The notes beneath the pieces are model-generated. The model worked only from the letters and a program-made list of their open reading frames with translations. It did not search any database and had not been told where the DNA came from. From Ophioceras dolichostomum (taxonomy: Eukaryota > Ascomycota > Sordariomycetes > Magnaporthales > Ophioceraceae), in assembly GCA_003049485.1 (NCBI GenBank), contig PYST01000273.1, positions 1 to 54,307 on the forward strand: a stretch of 54,307 nt of DNA. Direction: 5' to 3'. Shown piece by piece: positions 36,906 to 50,410 of the stretch (its first letter is position 1; every line of letters begins with the position of its first letter). The position numbers were made by a program, and so were the translations under genes.

Positions 36906-37904
36906 CCGACATTCGCATTGCGTAATAGCGGTGTGCGATCTGTGCCATCATGAAGAGCATTATCGCCGTGGAACGGCGTCCAACATGCTGTCATGACCAA
37001 CCCCAGGCGCAGCGGGCAAACCGTCCAGCCCTACGGAGGTTCCAGATAGACAGCACCGCGTCACGGACCATCAACGCGAGCCTCCTCCCCGTGAGCCTTC
37101 CCTCCCTCCCGCACGTGGAGATGGTAGATTAGGCCTTACTAGCGGTTTTGTGTCCAACCGTGATCATTAATCGACTTTGTCATGGTGTAATCGTTAGAGC
37201 GCCTTCAACAGGTTCTGGAACTGGCTCGGCCTCAGTCCGTGTCAGACCCTTAATTCCCTCGCCCGCCCATCCTCCCGGCCGAACCTGACTGTGTGTTTGC
37301 GTGTGAAGCATCACCTGCATCGGGTCGGACTGCTTCCACAATCCCCTGTCCACCCTCTTCCAGCCAGTGAAACCGCGCAGCCGATGTTTGTCTGGGATGG
37401 TTGTGTACCGCACATCTTATGTAGAGTCGACGAAACGTATCCAAGCCGACTTTAGGGCTGCCCGAACCGGGTGCCCGGGGTGAAAGAGAGGTGCACAGCA
37501 GGAGACCAAAGAGAGGGCCAAGGCTTTAGAAGCGAAGGGGGGCAGAAGAGACACGATCTCTTTGGCTACTGTGAGTGCAAATTTCCCCCATATGTGATTG
37601 CAAACATAAGCGGACATAATCGAGCCTGAATCCGGGCAAACATCCGGGTGAGTCGGACTCGGTTTGCCATGACACTCTCGTTTCTGGTGCACAACTGGCT
37701 GACAGCCCGGATGCTTTGTACGTAGTAGGTGACGCCCCCAATCTTTCACAACCCAAATATCGGCCGCGGCTGGGCACAGGCGAGGAGGTGTGCACCAAAA
37801 GGGGTATTAAGCTGTGCTCGCCACATCGGCCACGTTCGAGTTGGGCATCTGTAAAAGGGGACGCAAATTACGAAATGTCCGAATCGCCTTGTCCTCATGC
37901 TTGA
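36906..37904. other. Stretch without a supported gene
   Basis: Two overlapping minus-strand frames (37417-37749 and 37180-37413) have fairly protein-like translations, but they lack clear splice signals joining them and match no family I know. Confidence 0.4.
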
Positions 37905-38606
37905 TTAACGCCGAAAGCAGTAAGAGAAGCAAGCAACCAAGCAACACCCACAGAAGAACGGAGCAGCCACCACCAACATTACCACAGTACAGACCTGGCC
38001 ACCACCACTACCACCACAACGACAGCGGACCAGAAATCTCAAACATGGGTGAGATTTAATGGCCTCCGTGATGTCTTGCTGTGCCGCCAGAAACTCGTCC
38101 CAGGGCGCGGAATACCAACCGAAACCTAGATCTGGGGGAGCACCAGGGTGATACAAAGACCGCATGTTACTTGGCTGGGGGCCAGGCTCAGAGTTCTGGG
38201 GTGTGACCAAGACGACTATCATGATGCTTGACAAAGATGAGGCCTCGACAAAGATAGGTAGGCTTGTGTTCACAGGCCTGCGCGAGTGTTTCATTGATAA
38301 TTTGTCGACACATAACAGACAGTGTAGCAAACAAGCAGCCCAGTCTGTCTGCCTACCCTTCTCTTGACCTAGCACCCGCGTAAATGCATCACGCGCACGG
38401 AACCAATGTTCGTAGAACGCAGAACATCGGTCCAGCACGCAATGGCTGCGTATTCCTCGAGCAGCTGCGAAAGAAAAAAAAAGGAAAGAAAGAAAGAAAT
38501 GGAACATATCAGACGCAAGTGCAGGAGACAGGCATCGGCTGCTCTGCCTTCCGTATGCAGTATGTGTGCCTCCCCGTCCACTCAGACGTTGATATGACTC
38601 GTTCAT
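37905..38606 (-). CDS. Weak hypothetical ORF, about 233 codons
   Basis: This is the longest frame in the right-hand gene-sparse region, measured from the first ATG at 38606. The part at about 38060-38250 looks most like protein (PDLGFGWYSAPWDEFLAAQQ followed by an acidic helix-like segment). The Phe/Leu-rich segment near 38460-38510 is only the shadow of an AAAG-rich tract on the plus strand, and the C-terminal Cys/Val/Gly-rich end looks non-coding. No domain is recognised. It may be an eroded gene or chance. Confidence 0.15.
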   Translation of the reverse strand: MNESYQRLSGRGGTHTAYGRQSSRCLSPALASDMFHFFLSFLFFSFAAARGIRSHCVLDRCSAFYEHWFRARDAFTRVLGQEKGRQTDWAACLLHCLLCVDKLSMKHSRRPVNTSLPIFVEASSLSSIMIVVLVTPQNSEPGPQPSNMRSLYHPGAPPDLGFGWYSAPWDEFLAAQQDITEAIKSHPCLRFLVRCRCGGSGGGQVCTVVMLVVAAPFFCGCCLVACFSYCFRR

Positions 38607-41600
38607 TACATATACCAACCCGGAAGTAAGAATATCGCGCAAATCCCGCCTTTTCGATGTTCATATTATGCGGGGTTATCTTCCAGGGTTCTGCGACCCG
38701 GCAGGGTTGGTTCTACAATTGCCCGTCTTTGCATCAATGATTTAATTTCTGCTGGGCAGACAGCGAGTGTAGTGTCTCTATTCGCTCAGGTTTTTTCTCT
38801 GGCTGGTTTTGGTGGCCTTGTCGTCGTCAGCCTACTGCAAAGTGAGACCAACAGGGGAGAGAGAAAAAAACCTCTATGCGATCCCTGTCTGCGGCCGGCA
38901 TGAAAAAGGTTGGCATGCATGGAACTCTTCTGGTCCTTCCATTGGTCTGCCTCCTTGGGAAGGGTTGATCAGGAAGGAATTCAGAAGGGTCATCAAGTTT
39001 GGTCTCGACTCTCGACACTTTCCTCATCAGTTCTCAAGGCTCACTCGCCCACCCCCTTGTGCCGCTCCGCGAACCGCGGAACTCGCCGGGGGGGTCATTT
39101 TGCTGCTGTACCGTGTTTCCTCACCCAGTCAGCCCGCGGGTATCGAGCAAACATAGAGCTGCTGGTTCGGCTCGCCCGCGATTAATAGATAGTACCTGTT
39201 CATTAACACCCGTCAACACACCCCCTTTCCCGCTCTTTTCGCTCTTTTCGCTCACCGTCAGATATTATTTGTGTCCGACAAAGTTTCCGAGACCGACTGC
39301 GAAGTGGCGCGACTCCGCCATCACCGGGGTTATTGGTTTCTCCTTTGCCTCTCGAGCCCTGTCTCCTGTCTCCCTCCCCCCTGCCCTGCATTACCCCCCT
39401 TTTTTTTCTGCCTCTCTACTGTGGTTATCTCCCCCCGCATGATGACATGAGAAGCACGGAGAGTAGCCCGGCCGAGTCAAGATAAGATTTTGGCGCGTTG
39501 GACAGGAGGGGAAAAAAAAAAACAACAACCTGGCCGACGATCAGATGGCAGGAGTCTTCTGGAAGACAGACACTACCAAACAAGGTCAATTTCAGGCAAA
39601 GAAAAGTGCCCTCATGAAAGTACCGAAGCACACACACATCACTCACTCCCTTCCCCGAACACAAAGCCCGTACATCAGCAGAAACGGCCTGGGAAACGGA
39701 AATCGTCCGTCATCTGAGATTGACTCAAAGCTGCACAAACACAGCAAAAGCAGGCCAATTTTCTGGCTGGTTGCCCGCCCGGCTGGCCTCCTAACTGTTA
39801 ACAACCAATGCAAGCGTGCGTTCTCTCAGCTGCGGGGTAGGTACATCAATGAGACCCAGGTCCCCCTCCCCGCACGATCCGGCCAGCCGACGGTGGTCAT
39901 TACCTCCAGGAGTGGCACTTTATTGAAGCGGCAAGAAGATGCGAGGGTCCCAACATGATCGATGCGAACGATACATACCTGTGGTATACGTAGGTGCCTT
40001 GTTTGCTATTGTCAGAGAGCGACACGGAACCAAGGCAGCTTTTTTTTTTCCCCTTGCCTTTTTTTTTCGCTTCTTTTCTCACGCGAGAGTTTAGGTACCT
40101 GCCTGATCTAAATACTACTTTCTTGCCGAGAGAGACAGACGAGCGGCGGCCTCAATCTCATCTGATCTGCCCGGAGCGACTGACGTCCGTTCTGTTTTTG
40201 CTCTTTCGTGTCTGGCACTTGATATTTTAAGTTGAATGATATCTCATATGCCTGCCTACCATCGGTACCCACCTACCTCTCTCTACCTACCAGGTATTCC
40301 TTGTATCTTTTTGTGAGTGTCCCGTTTCTTACTGTGCCGCGCTGCTCTTTTGCATGATACGAAAGATGAAATGGCCGGTCCAATTGCCGTATTTTGCCCA
40401 TGAGAGACGGAAAGTAAAGTTCTCACCTCCCCTCCGCGTGCCTACATACTCTGCCGATCTCATCAGACTGCTGGGAATTGGGTTTTCTTTGATAGTGGGA
40501 CTCATCATCAAAAGACGGGACTAGGCGTCTTACTGTGAGGAGCCATCCTATCAGTGGTTGAAGATAGAACAGACCTGCTGGTCTCTAGATTATATAACTG
40601 AGCAGGCACGTAACGTAGCTATTCGTCCACTCATTCCTTACAGTCCTCTCAGGGGCGATTAGAGGGAAAACCCAGACAGCACGTCAAACCAAGTCGAACC
40701 GGGGGAGGGGGTTTCCTAGTCTGAGATGACGATGCTCCTGTTAAGAAACAGTTCGAGTTTAGCGGCGTAGAACTGCCCGAGGCCCCGAAGCACCCCGGCT
40801 AGTGGCGGACCATCCTTTCAGCCTTACCCCAGTTGTCTCCAGTGGACCACTCCATCCTCCGGTAGTCATCGTCAAATATTCATCTCTACCTACCTATTCA
40901 CCATTCTAAGCCAGTAATAGTCGGCAAACTTTTAACAACACCCAGGTCTCCTTGCTACCTGGGTACTCTTCTTTTCAGTGGTAGTAGTTTTCAAGTACCT
41001 GTAGGCAGTTTCGTCGTTAATTGCACTTACGTCGGCTTGTGGAGGCATCTAATGTAGGTCGACGCCGGAACACGGGATGGCGTATAATTTTCCCAATCGA
41101 GCCAAATTTCTCTTAAAGGCGAGGCGAGCAAGCAGCCCAGCGGCCAGCTGGCCCGCCTGCGCGAGAGCTTTGGGGTTCAGAGTTGGTTCCAAATACGCAG
41201 TGCATGCGTATGTAGGTTGGACAGAGGCTTCGTCTGCTCAAAAAAGAACCCACGCAGTTTACGACAGTAGGTACATGCCTGATAGGTGTAGGCAGGGCAG
41301 GCAGTAGAGTTGTAGCAGGCAGACTTAGTCCCCCTCCTCTGCGTCTCGCATCTCTCTTTGATTCTTTCCCCGCTCGGTAAGATCCTCATTAGTTCGGACG
41401 CGTGATGATGCTATTTTCCCCATCTGATACGGTGAGGGGTCCTGGTTGAGACTCGAGACGATCGTCGTCGCGGGTTTCTTCCAAGGACAGCTATGCTAAG
41501 TGTACGCTGTCGGTCCCTTTAATGGGGGCCATGGCCCCGAGAGCCACGCGACACGGGTCCCAAGGAGGCTTCGGCGGGGCAACCAACAGGGCCTTTCGGC

Positions 41601-43059
41601 TCCGGTCGTTTGTTCGTCGCCGACGCTGGCCAACTGTACAAGCCTAGCCCAGTTTTACACCTAATTTCATAGGCCCCCATTTCCACAGTCCGTACTCCTC
41701 CTCTACCTCCGCGTAAGCTGTGGCTTGCTTTTCTTTTCTTCTCTTTTTTTCGCATTGAAGCCCTGCTTTTTCAGACCCCAGGCAGGAAGACAAGGCACAT
41801 GGCTGGTGTGTCGAAGTGCTGACGATACGGGGCCCTGTGGCTGGTGTACTGCTTAACTGCTTCTAAATTTGGGCACTGTTCGCCCCAGGAAGCCAGCGAT
41901 CGTGGGATGGGGTGTGGCTGGGGCAAAGCACTGAGAGGAAGGAAGCCGGCACCCACCCGCACTGATCTCGTTCGTTGAATTTCGTTCGTTGAAGTTCGCA
42001 CTGTGCTAATTTTTGCAGAACACACTGAACCGTCCCGTCATATCACGAAAAACAGTGTCCCGTCCATTACCGTTGATTCCAGGCAAAGCCAGCAAAGCCA
42101 GCAAAGCCAGCAAAGCCAGCAAAGCCAGCAAAGCCAGCCAGGCAAGCCCGGTCTCGGACGGCAGGGGGGGCCAGCTCGCAATGAATGGAATCGAGACGTC
42201 TGTTTTGGTATGTTGTTCTCCTGATGCGGGCAAATGGACGCTTCCGACTCTCCTACGGACCCGAATAGAACCCCCCCTCCTGCATCATCAATGATCCCCA
42301 TCATCCCATCATCCCAGCATGCGCCTGCCCTGCTGGCCGCCACCATCGTCAACCGACATCAGCATCGGTGGCTGCCTGGAAAGACGTTTCTTTCCATCGC
42401 GGTCGCCTTAGCTCTATCACTGGCTCTCGGGCGTGGCGTGAACGCATCAAAAAACGACCGACGCACGGGTTCGCATCTCACGCGGCATAGCATCGCATTT
42501 ACTCCTTTTTGTCCCATTTTCTTTTCTCTTCTAGCAGGCATTTGATCTGACCCTCTCCTCTCCTCTCTCTCACCTTACCTTACCCTAGCTTATTTGGTGG
42601 GCTAAGTGAGTGGAATGCCCGTGCGCACCTTTCTCTTCGCGTGTCGTCGAGACCGACGCTTGTAGAGCGAGCTTGCTTGGCTGGTGCGCCCATCCGCCTC
42701 ACTCACAATCTCCGCTCGCGAGTTCGCCAACACCCATGGACATGGACGGGCAGGCAGGCGAGCTGGTCGATAGAAAATAGAAAGTTCCGTTTCGCTAAAG
42801 TCCGGGCCAGTGTCAGCGGTCTGGCTTCTTGTTATCTTGAGGCCGTCGGTCGTTCGGGGTGATGGTGGTGGTTGTGGTTTAGCACAAATCAAGGCATGGC
42901 GATATCTCGGTGCCTTTTCGAAACTTGAGACGACGGTTGGCCACCACCAGACACGCCGTCTTACTGTCAAACCGCCGACCTCCTGGATGTGCCAGCGTCT
43001 CAGTCGCCTCTCTCTCTTTGGTGTCTATTTCTTTCTCTCCTCGGTTTACGTCAGCCCCC
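38607..43059. other. Gene-free stretch left of the second N gap
   Basis: No gene is supported. It holds several GGTAGG/CCTACC runs (for example 40270-40291) and a 9-base tandem repeat at 42082-42139. Open frames are short and unrecognised. Confidence 0.45.
42082..42139. repeat. Tandem repeat, 9-base unit AGCAAAGCC, about six copies
   Basis: The unit is a multiple of three, so all frames stay open across it. It creates Lys-Ala-Ser or Leu-Cys-Trp repeats in translations that are not otherwise gene-like. Confidence 0.92.
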
Positions 43060-43112
43060 NNNNNNNNNNNNNNNNNNNNNNNNNNNNNNNNCCCCCCCCC
43101 CCCCCCCCCCCC
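43055..43112. other. Assembly gap: 32 N inside a poly-C tract
   Basis: Five C (43055-43059), N at 43060-43091, then twenty-one C (43092-43112). The real sequence is unresolved. Confidence 0.97.
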
Positions 43113-43985
43113 TCTATCTTAAGCTGAGAACCTTGGTGAACCTTTCAGATGCAGCACTAGACATGGCTTGAAGGAAATTCCACACACTGCCCAGGCTCTT
43201 GGTAATTTACTCCCCTCCCATACCCTACAGTACATACCATCCCAGACGGGTCGATACGGGGAGGACACCATCATCTCTCGCGCTGGATTATACGGCACAC
43301 CACTGAGAACCCTTCGTCTCCTTGCTATTCTAATTCCCGCTTCCCCTCCCCCCTTTTTCTTTCCATGTCCTTCCCCGTCTTTCCCTTCAAGTGAAGGGCG
43401 TGCTGCTGTGGGATCGGAACGGGCGGCGACGAACGGGCCAAAGCCACCTCCATTCGTCAACGACTACCTGCGCTATCCCATCACCAAGCCATGCACTCCA
43501 GATTTCTCAGAACAAACATACTTAGCATTACCACTAGGTAGTTCATTATTTTTGGCTCACAAGCTTCCACGCTCCCACATAGCGGCACGTTTCAAGATCC
43601 GCTCTCAAGTGTTTCCTGTGCGGCCCAATGCCAAGTTTGCTAGAAGATGTTGGGAATCCGTCCTCTTTCCCTAATGCTCCTCATCTCTGTGCTCTCTGGC
43701 GGGATCCACGCGCTTGTTGTTGCTTCACTCCTTCCGTCAATGCTCACTCCCATTTCCACGTGTGAGTGTTTCGTCTGTCTCCGGGCTGGCTCGCCAGCTC
43801 CGTGGATAGGGAGACACCTGTCCCCTGCAGCTTGATTTGCAGGGCAACAGGGCTGTCTGGTCGGGAGGAAGAGCAAAGGATCCAGCCCTATGACGGACCA
43901 GCCTACGCCTCCCCGCCTCCGTTCCTTCACCAGCCGGGCAGGGAAGCTCTTTGGCTGGGTGGAGCCTACCAGCCAGCCAGCACAA

Positions 43986-44012
43986 GCCAGTTGCCAGTTG
44001 CCAGTTGCCAGC
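43986..44012. repeat. Tandem repeat, 7-base unit TTGCCAG, three to four copies
   Basis: Direct copies of TTGCCAG lie end to end. Confidence 0.9.
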
Positions 44013-47000
44013 AAAGTATCCAGATGCTAGTCAGCCGGCCCAGCCAGTTCGCCAACCAGTCGGCCAACCAGTTGTAAGCAAGCATGCCTACATCCCTTCC
44101 CCCTGCGTTCGCATCCCACTGCACCTCACTGCATCTGGACTTGTGCCGATGTGACGCGGGGCTCGCTCCTCGGGCGGTATCTCTGTCCTTGCCGTCGACA
44201 ACCGTCGTCCCCTCTTCCCTGACACCCCTTGTTTCTTCTTCTCTAGTGCTATGACCACAAACAGGACTAGCACTGCTAGCTTGAATCCTTGATAGATCTT
44301 CTTCCTCACATTCCCGCAGCTATTTCAAATCCCAGTGAAAACAAGCTCACAAAAGCGCACTGAGCTTCAGAGGAGCAAAGCCTACTGAACCAATGTAACG
44401 GATCCAGCACTCATCGAGTCCACTGGAAACCCCAGCAAGCCACTCGGCTTGGCTCTCAGGGCAACAAGTTGATGGCACGCTGCTACCCTCCCGCCGCACC
44501 AGACTTAGGGGCAGGGATGCGTGATTCTGCTTTTGGTCACCGACGTCCATTAAATCAGGGCACCAATCAATGCTCAGTCTGGCAGGTTCATGCTCCAAGA
44601 CGTGACCTTCCTCATAGGACATCCCGCCCTGTTTCTACGCTTGGTTTCTAGTACATACTAATGACATACATGACACTGACGTCTCCGTGCATTGGATGTA
44701 TGCATGGGATGGATGGAACGGTCGAAGATGGGTTTTCCAATTACTTCGCGGCCTGCTTGCGTGGCCTCTCCGTCTCCCTATCTCCCCCTATCCCCCAACC
44801 ACCGGCGCTCCCAAGCCCAGTGACATCTCCGGAGGATCTCCGCGTGTCACGGGGAGGGAAGACTCCACTCTCGGCCAACAGGAAAATCCGAGACGTGTTG
44901 GAGCGGTGAGGCCATGGACTCCGGCAAGTCGATACCTCGAGGCCGAGGCTGCCGGCCGGTGATGCCATCTATCTGCTTGCTTGGCCCAGCCAGGCCAGCA
45001 GCCCAGCCTAGCCTAGCCTAGCCCAGCCCAACCCAACGAAGACGGTTGGATGTTCGTCCTCGATGGTCGCTGGTCGCCAGTCACCGGTCGCTCTCAGTGG
45101 AGGCCGTAGGTTGTTATCGCCAACTCTTTTTATCACACAAACTCTCTCGGGTCCTCTGTTGCCACTTGGTGAAGCAACTCTGACCAGCGACCGTGGCCAC
45201 AATCCATCACGGCTTCCTCCCGTATGGGATCGCTCGGTCAGATGACCACTCACCAGCAGCACTCTCATCCTCCTTCTCAACCACTGCACGGTAGCCATCT
45301 ACAACTCTCCATCCTTGCCTCCGCAGTAAGGTCGGTCTACTGCGGTCAGCTATCAGCCAGACCTCCCCATTTTCCCCGCTTCACTGCCTCGACATGAAGG
45401 GACTGACTTTCCTGTTGGCCCATATGGCGAAGGATGGATTTGCTTGTTGTTGCTTAGACACCGCTAAACCGCGGCGAAGGAAGGCGTGTGCATCCGCCAG
45501 GCCGGTCAGGTTACCTCTGCTTGACCTCTCCCTGCAGTTCCGCGGAGGTCGAGATGTGGAAACTCCAAATATACCAGCCAATGCATGCATGCCTCTCTGT
45601 CCCTTTGTACAGCAAAGAGGATGGTGAGCATGTTCGGAGAGCTAGTTGACAGCTTCACTCCGCTGGTGTCCGTTGGCTACTTGGGTGGTCGCCTCTGATC
45701 TCGCCTGATTGTCCCAACCAAGTACCCGAATTCGTCGGCACCAAAACCTGATGCTCCCTCTATCTGGTCTCGACTCCTTCCCCGTCTGCCTTGAAAACCC
45801 ACGGGGCGATGCTGGGTGATGGCGACTGGTCATCACACCACCTAAGCCAGCGGATGTACACACCCCTCTTCACTCCTCCCCCAACGCATCAAACTGCCCT
45901 GTGGCATATCAGTAGCCGTGCTGGCGTGCTGGCGTGCCGACAAGCCTACAGGGGCAGGACAGGTTGGGTATCATCCAGGCTTGCCGTTTTCTTCTTTCTG
46001 CAGGAGTGTGTCTCCCAGCGGCCGAATAGGACTCGACAAATTCGCCCAGCCAATCCCCCCTTTCACATGCAGCAGAGATTGCATCCCAACTTTTTCGAGT
46101 TCGATGTGAGCCGGGTGACGAAACGTATTTGATGGCGGTGATGTGGATGATGCCCCTTGTTGGGTGGGAAGCCAGGTAGGTGCATGTTCTCCACCAGATG
46201 CCAGCCGGTCAAAAGAACACAATCCGAGAAGAGAATCCTCCTTCGGCAGTAGGGCTTGGGCTTGCTTGCGTGTCCCAAACTACGGCATCCCGGCACCGAG
46301 GGGAGGAGCAAGATTACTAGGTACCTACCCCTACACCTTTCGGGGCATATGAACTCTCCTGCAGTGGACGATCGGCTGGACTGGTCTGGAATAGGGGGCC
46401 GCTCCTCCGACGAACAGACGAACAAACGAACACACAGGCCGGAAAGGCAAAATACTTATGGAAGGTAGGGCAACACTGCAAGCGACGTTACCCAAATCTC
46501 ACAGCACGGATGATGGCGGGAGAAGGGATTCCTTTTCGCGTCCTTCCCCGTCCGTTGACCTGGCTCCTGCCGACGACGAAACTTGATTCGATTCCATCCC
46601 TTTGGCCTCCTTCCTCTTCCTCTTCCTCCCTTGATTCCTCTCCCGCCATGGTCCTTTCCTGGCCGAGAGGATATGCGGAAGGAGAGAAAGAGCACCTTAT
46701 GCTCTTTGATCCAATATATCACGGCCTGGCAGAGGGCGGGACGGAGGCCGAGGGGGCGGTGTGTGGTGGTGGTAGTGGCCAAAGCTGGTCTACTAGGTAG
46801 GCTGGCTTCACATGACTGGATCAAGTAGGTAGATATGTGAGCTCCGGGTTGTTTGAGAATTTGGTGTTGCCCTTCCTTCGAGACCAGACCACAGGCCAGG
46901 CAGGCTGGGCGGAGAAGGCGGCCAACTATGGAGAAAGAAGCCTGTTTGCCCGCGGGAAAAAGGTAGGCAGGTGGGTAGGCAGGCGTGAATATCTTCTGGC

Positions 47001-50000
47001 GTCTGTTTAGGTATCCATCTGGCAGCCCAAGCAACGCAAAGCGAGGCCAGTCCGAGAAGCCAGACCCTCTTCGGCGGCTCCAACGTGACGAGGAAAACCC
47101 TGACGGCGGGCCCAACCCAACAACCACCCCCTGAGCCTGGGCGAGCAACAGGACGGCCCAAGATGGGGTGTGGTGTGTAGATTCAGAAAACTTACCTAAC
47201 CAAGGAAGACAAAAAGATGTCGTCTGTCCAGTCAGAGGGCATCGCCATCAGCACTGTAGTGCTGTCGTACCTCACAGTATGAGTGAGAATGACGGGTCTC
47301 CCGTCGTGAAGCCACTTCCTAGTTCCTCCTTCCTCCATACCCCCTCCTCCGCAACAGCCATCAACAGCCTCACGACCATCACTGGCCACCAACGGCAATC
47401 AAAAACGGTGGACTGGCTACCTACCGTTTTCGAAAGACCCGCACAGTCTACAACACACAGATGGGTAATTCTTCCTTCCACCTTAGTTTGCAGCAGTGTG
47501 TGGAGAGATGCCTGGTCTCCCGTCCCTCCTTGGTAGGTAGTTGGGGAGGAGGGAGGCACGGACGAGAGTTACCTAATTTAACAACCTCTCCCGCTCCACC
47601 CCAGGGGCAGGGCATGTAGGGACGGACATGAGGATGAGAAGCTCGACGACATGCAAGGACGGGCAGGAAGCTTTTGTGGCAGGGCAGACGACTACGACAT
47701 GGACGAACGGCAAAGCAAGAAAGGAAAAGCAAGCCGAGTTGAGCTAAACTAGTCGGGGCCGGTTTCTTGGGATCCAAATCTAACCCCCACTCTCTCTCTA
47801 ATGATACAGACTTGGTTGGGTACAGAGAGGGAACAAGTGTTTGCCTCCCTCATCAGGGAGGAGTTCTGACGAGAGGAGACATGACGTTGGACGAGAGTGG
47901 CGACGCACAGACTGATACTGAACTGGAAGAGTGACTGGACCGTACGACGAGTATGAGTGCTGCTGTATTCCGTACGCGTGTGGGCATGCCCATACCCACG
48001 CTCACGCTCATGCCCATGCCCATGCTCATCATATCCACATCAGTATCTGCCGGGATTCCGCTCGCCTCAACCCACAAACTACCTACTTACCTACCCTACC
48101 AGCCAGGTAGCTACCTGGGTTCCCCATACTCTTGCCAGCTGTTCATCAGCACTAGAATAGGCCGGCGGGCGGGGCCAGCAAAGCGGCGTCGCGCCTCTCC
48201 TTGTTTTCGGCGGCGGGCATGCGGCGGCGTCAGGCTCAGGCTTCCGGCCGGCGGGGCTCAAATTCCCCCCATCTGCCTAGCATCCATGCACTTGCATGCT
48301 TAACATGCCTGACTGCTTTGGTCACTGGTCTTCATGGCAGCATGGCAGTTTGATTGCCACCACGCTTTTCGACGAATCCTCCAACTTAGAACAGACAAAC
48401 AGGTCGGGCCGTGGGAGTAGGTAAGTTAGGGAGTCAGTCAGTAGTGTGAGGCGCGGGTGGAGATCTGGGAAGGAAGGGAACGACACGCCGTTTCTAAGTT
48501 TGGCTTTGAGATGTGGCTGGCGCGAGATCCACATATGCCACTTTCCCTCTTTCTCTTTCTCTCTCCTCTTCTCCATATCCATTCACGAGGAATGGCGGCG
48601 AGGGCGAGCACCAGCTAGTCCCACCTCAACCTATCTGGGCGAGTATTTGAGTCAAGCAAGGGGTGGGGGTGGGTTTTGCTCAGGGCAGGACTGTTGGGGT
48701 TTTGGGGGCCCTTTTCAAACACCATAGAGCGAGGGAAGCAATCGGCGGGAGGGAAGAAACGGGAAACGGGCAGGCGTGGGAGAGAAGAGGCGAGGCGGCG
48801 CATGGCATGGCATGGCGTTCCCAAGGCAGGGCCCCATGGCCCATTACGATCTCTTGCGGTTGCGGTTGCGGCGGCGGTGAAGCGAGCGGCGGCGGCGGCG
48901 TTGAAGAGAAGAGGACAGAATAGAGAGAAACCGCGCCCGCGTGTTTTACAGAAAACAGAAAAGAATGGGGAATCCTCAAGGATCCCCGCGGAAACAAAAG
49001 TGGGACTCTTTTCCATGTTGAAGCATGGCAATGGCAAGGAAAAGCAAGCAATGCAAAGCAAGGACGAAAAAGAGATTCGAACACTGACAAAAAAGAGACT
49101 TGAAATGAAAATTTATTAATAAGACTGATGAAAAGAGATCACGCAACCAACCAACAAGTCCCTGCCAAACTTTGAAAGCAAAAAAAGACCCGAATACCAG
49201 CACCCGGGCCGCTCTTCCCTCTCCCGAATCGGGGCTGGTGAGGCAAGGTAAACACAGATGAAGCAAGCAAAGAGCTTAGCGTAGCAAAGCATGCGGGCTC
49301 TCTCAGTCCGTTGTATTCTCCGTCTTTCCGTCTTCAACTAACAGCCTTGCCGAGCCCTTCCCTTCCCTTCTTTGGTAACGCGTCCGGTGGATGTACAGTA
49401 GTAGGGACAGACTTGATGGATCATCAAGCAACCTCGCCCAGCTCACACTCAACGCTTGAAAATCCCTACAGTGGAGAAACTTGATCATCTCACAAACAGC
49501 AAAGCAAGAAAAAGAAGCAAAGAAGAGGGGACGTCATAACTAAAATAGATACCTAGGTTGTGTTGGGATCCCTTCACCTAAGAGCAGGAGGATCAGATCG
49601 ATCGATCGTACGGCCTGACTGGGCAAAACAGGTACCATAAAGGTGTAAAAACGAAGATATCACAGTTGTGTGTACCTAAGTCGATCGATAAACGCGGCAC
49701 AAGAAGCGGAGGAGCGCGGAGTATTTTCCCGCTCGAGACAGCCCGAAAGAGAACGACCTGCCTGAATGAACAACTTGAACAAACAATGAAAACCCGAATA
49801 AGTTCGGGTTGGGGGCAGGAAAAAAAATAAGGTACGCGGAAAAAGAGGCGCAAAGACACACCCGACCACCAGAATACTACCGAGCCGAAAGACGACGGAG
49901 CACAGCAGCAAACACCAAACACCAACCAGACTTAACATCAACGTCAACTTCAACTCACCTCACCTATCCCTGCAACCAGCGCCCCAGTTGCCCCAGTTTG

Positions 50001-50385
50001 CCCCAGTGCCCTACCGGTAGCACTCGACCACCTACAAATAGAAACAAAAAAAATGGTGATGTGATGTGGGAAAAGGCACGGCTACGGCTATGGCCATGCC
50101 ATGGAGAATGTAGAATGTCACCTGCAGTACGTAAGGAAAGGCAGGTAGGTTGTAGGTATAGGTTGCCTGTTGCCAGAAACGGGTGATGTCATCATCCATC
50201 GTCGAACCAACGACACCAACACAGCCCTGCCTGCTGCCAGTAGTAGCGTGCCAGCAAGGGAGGAGAGCCGGCCTGTCCCGGTCCTTCCGTCCCTTAGGTA
50301 GGCAGATGTCTGTGTTTCTGTCTGTCTGTCCATCTATCCATCTGTCCTTGCTTGCTCGCATGGCCTCACGACTGGATGACTGGCC

Positions 50386-50410
50386 GGCTGGGCTGGGCTG
50401 GGCTGGGCTG
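50386..50410. repeat. Tandem repeat, 5-base unit GGCTG, five copies
   Basis: Five perfect copies of GGCTG, in DNA otherwise rich in GGCTGG. Confidence 0.92.

Noticed and set aside
46456..47148. 230-codon minus-strand frame as a gene
   Set aside because: Its start is not an ATG and its composition drifts from Gly/Ser to Arg/Lys-rich without a domain, as expected of a chance frame in GC-rich DNA.
49065..49090. GTGTTCGAATCTC on the minus strand as a tRNA T-arm
   Set aside because: The flanking bases cannot pair into a five-base T-stem, and no D-arm or acceptor stem is found at the right distances.
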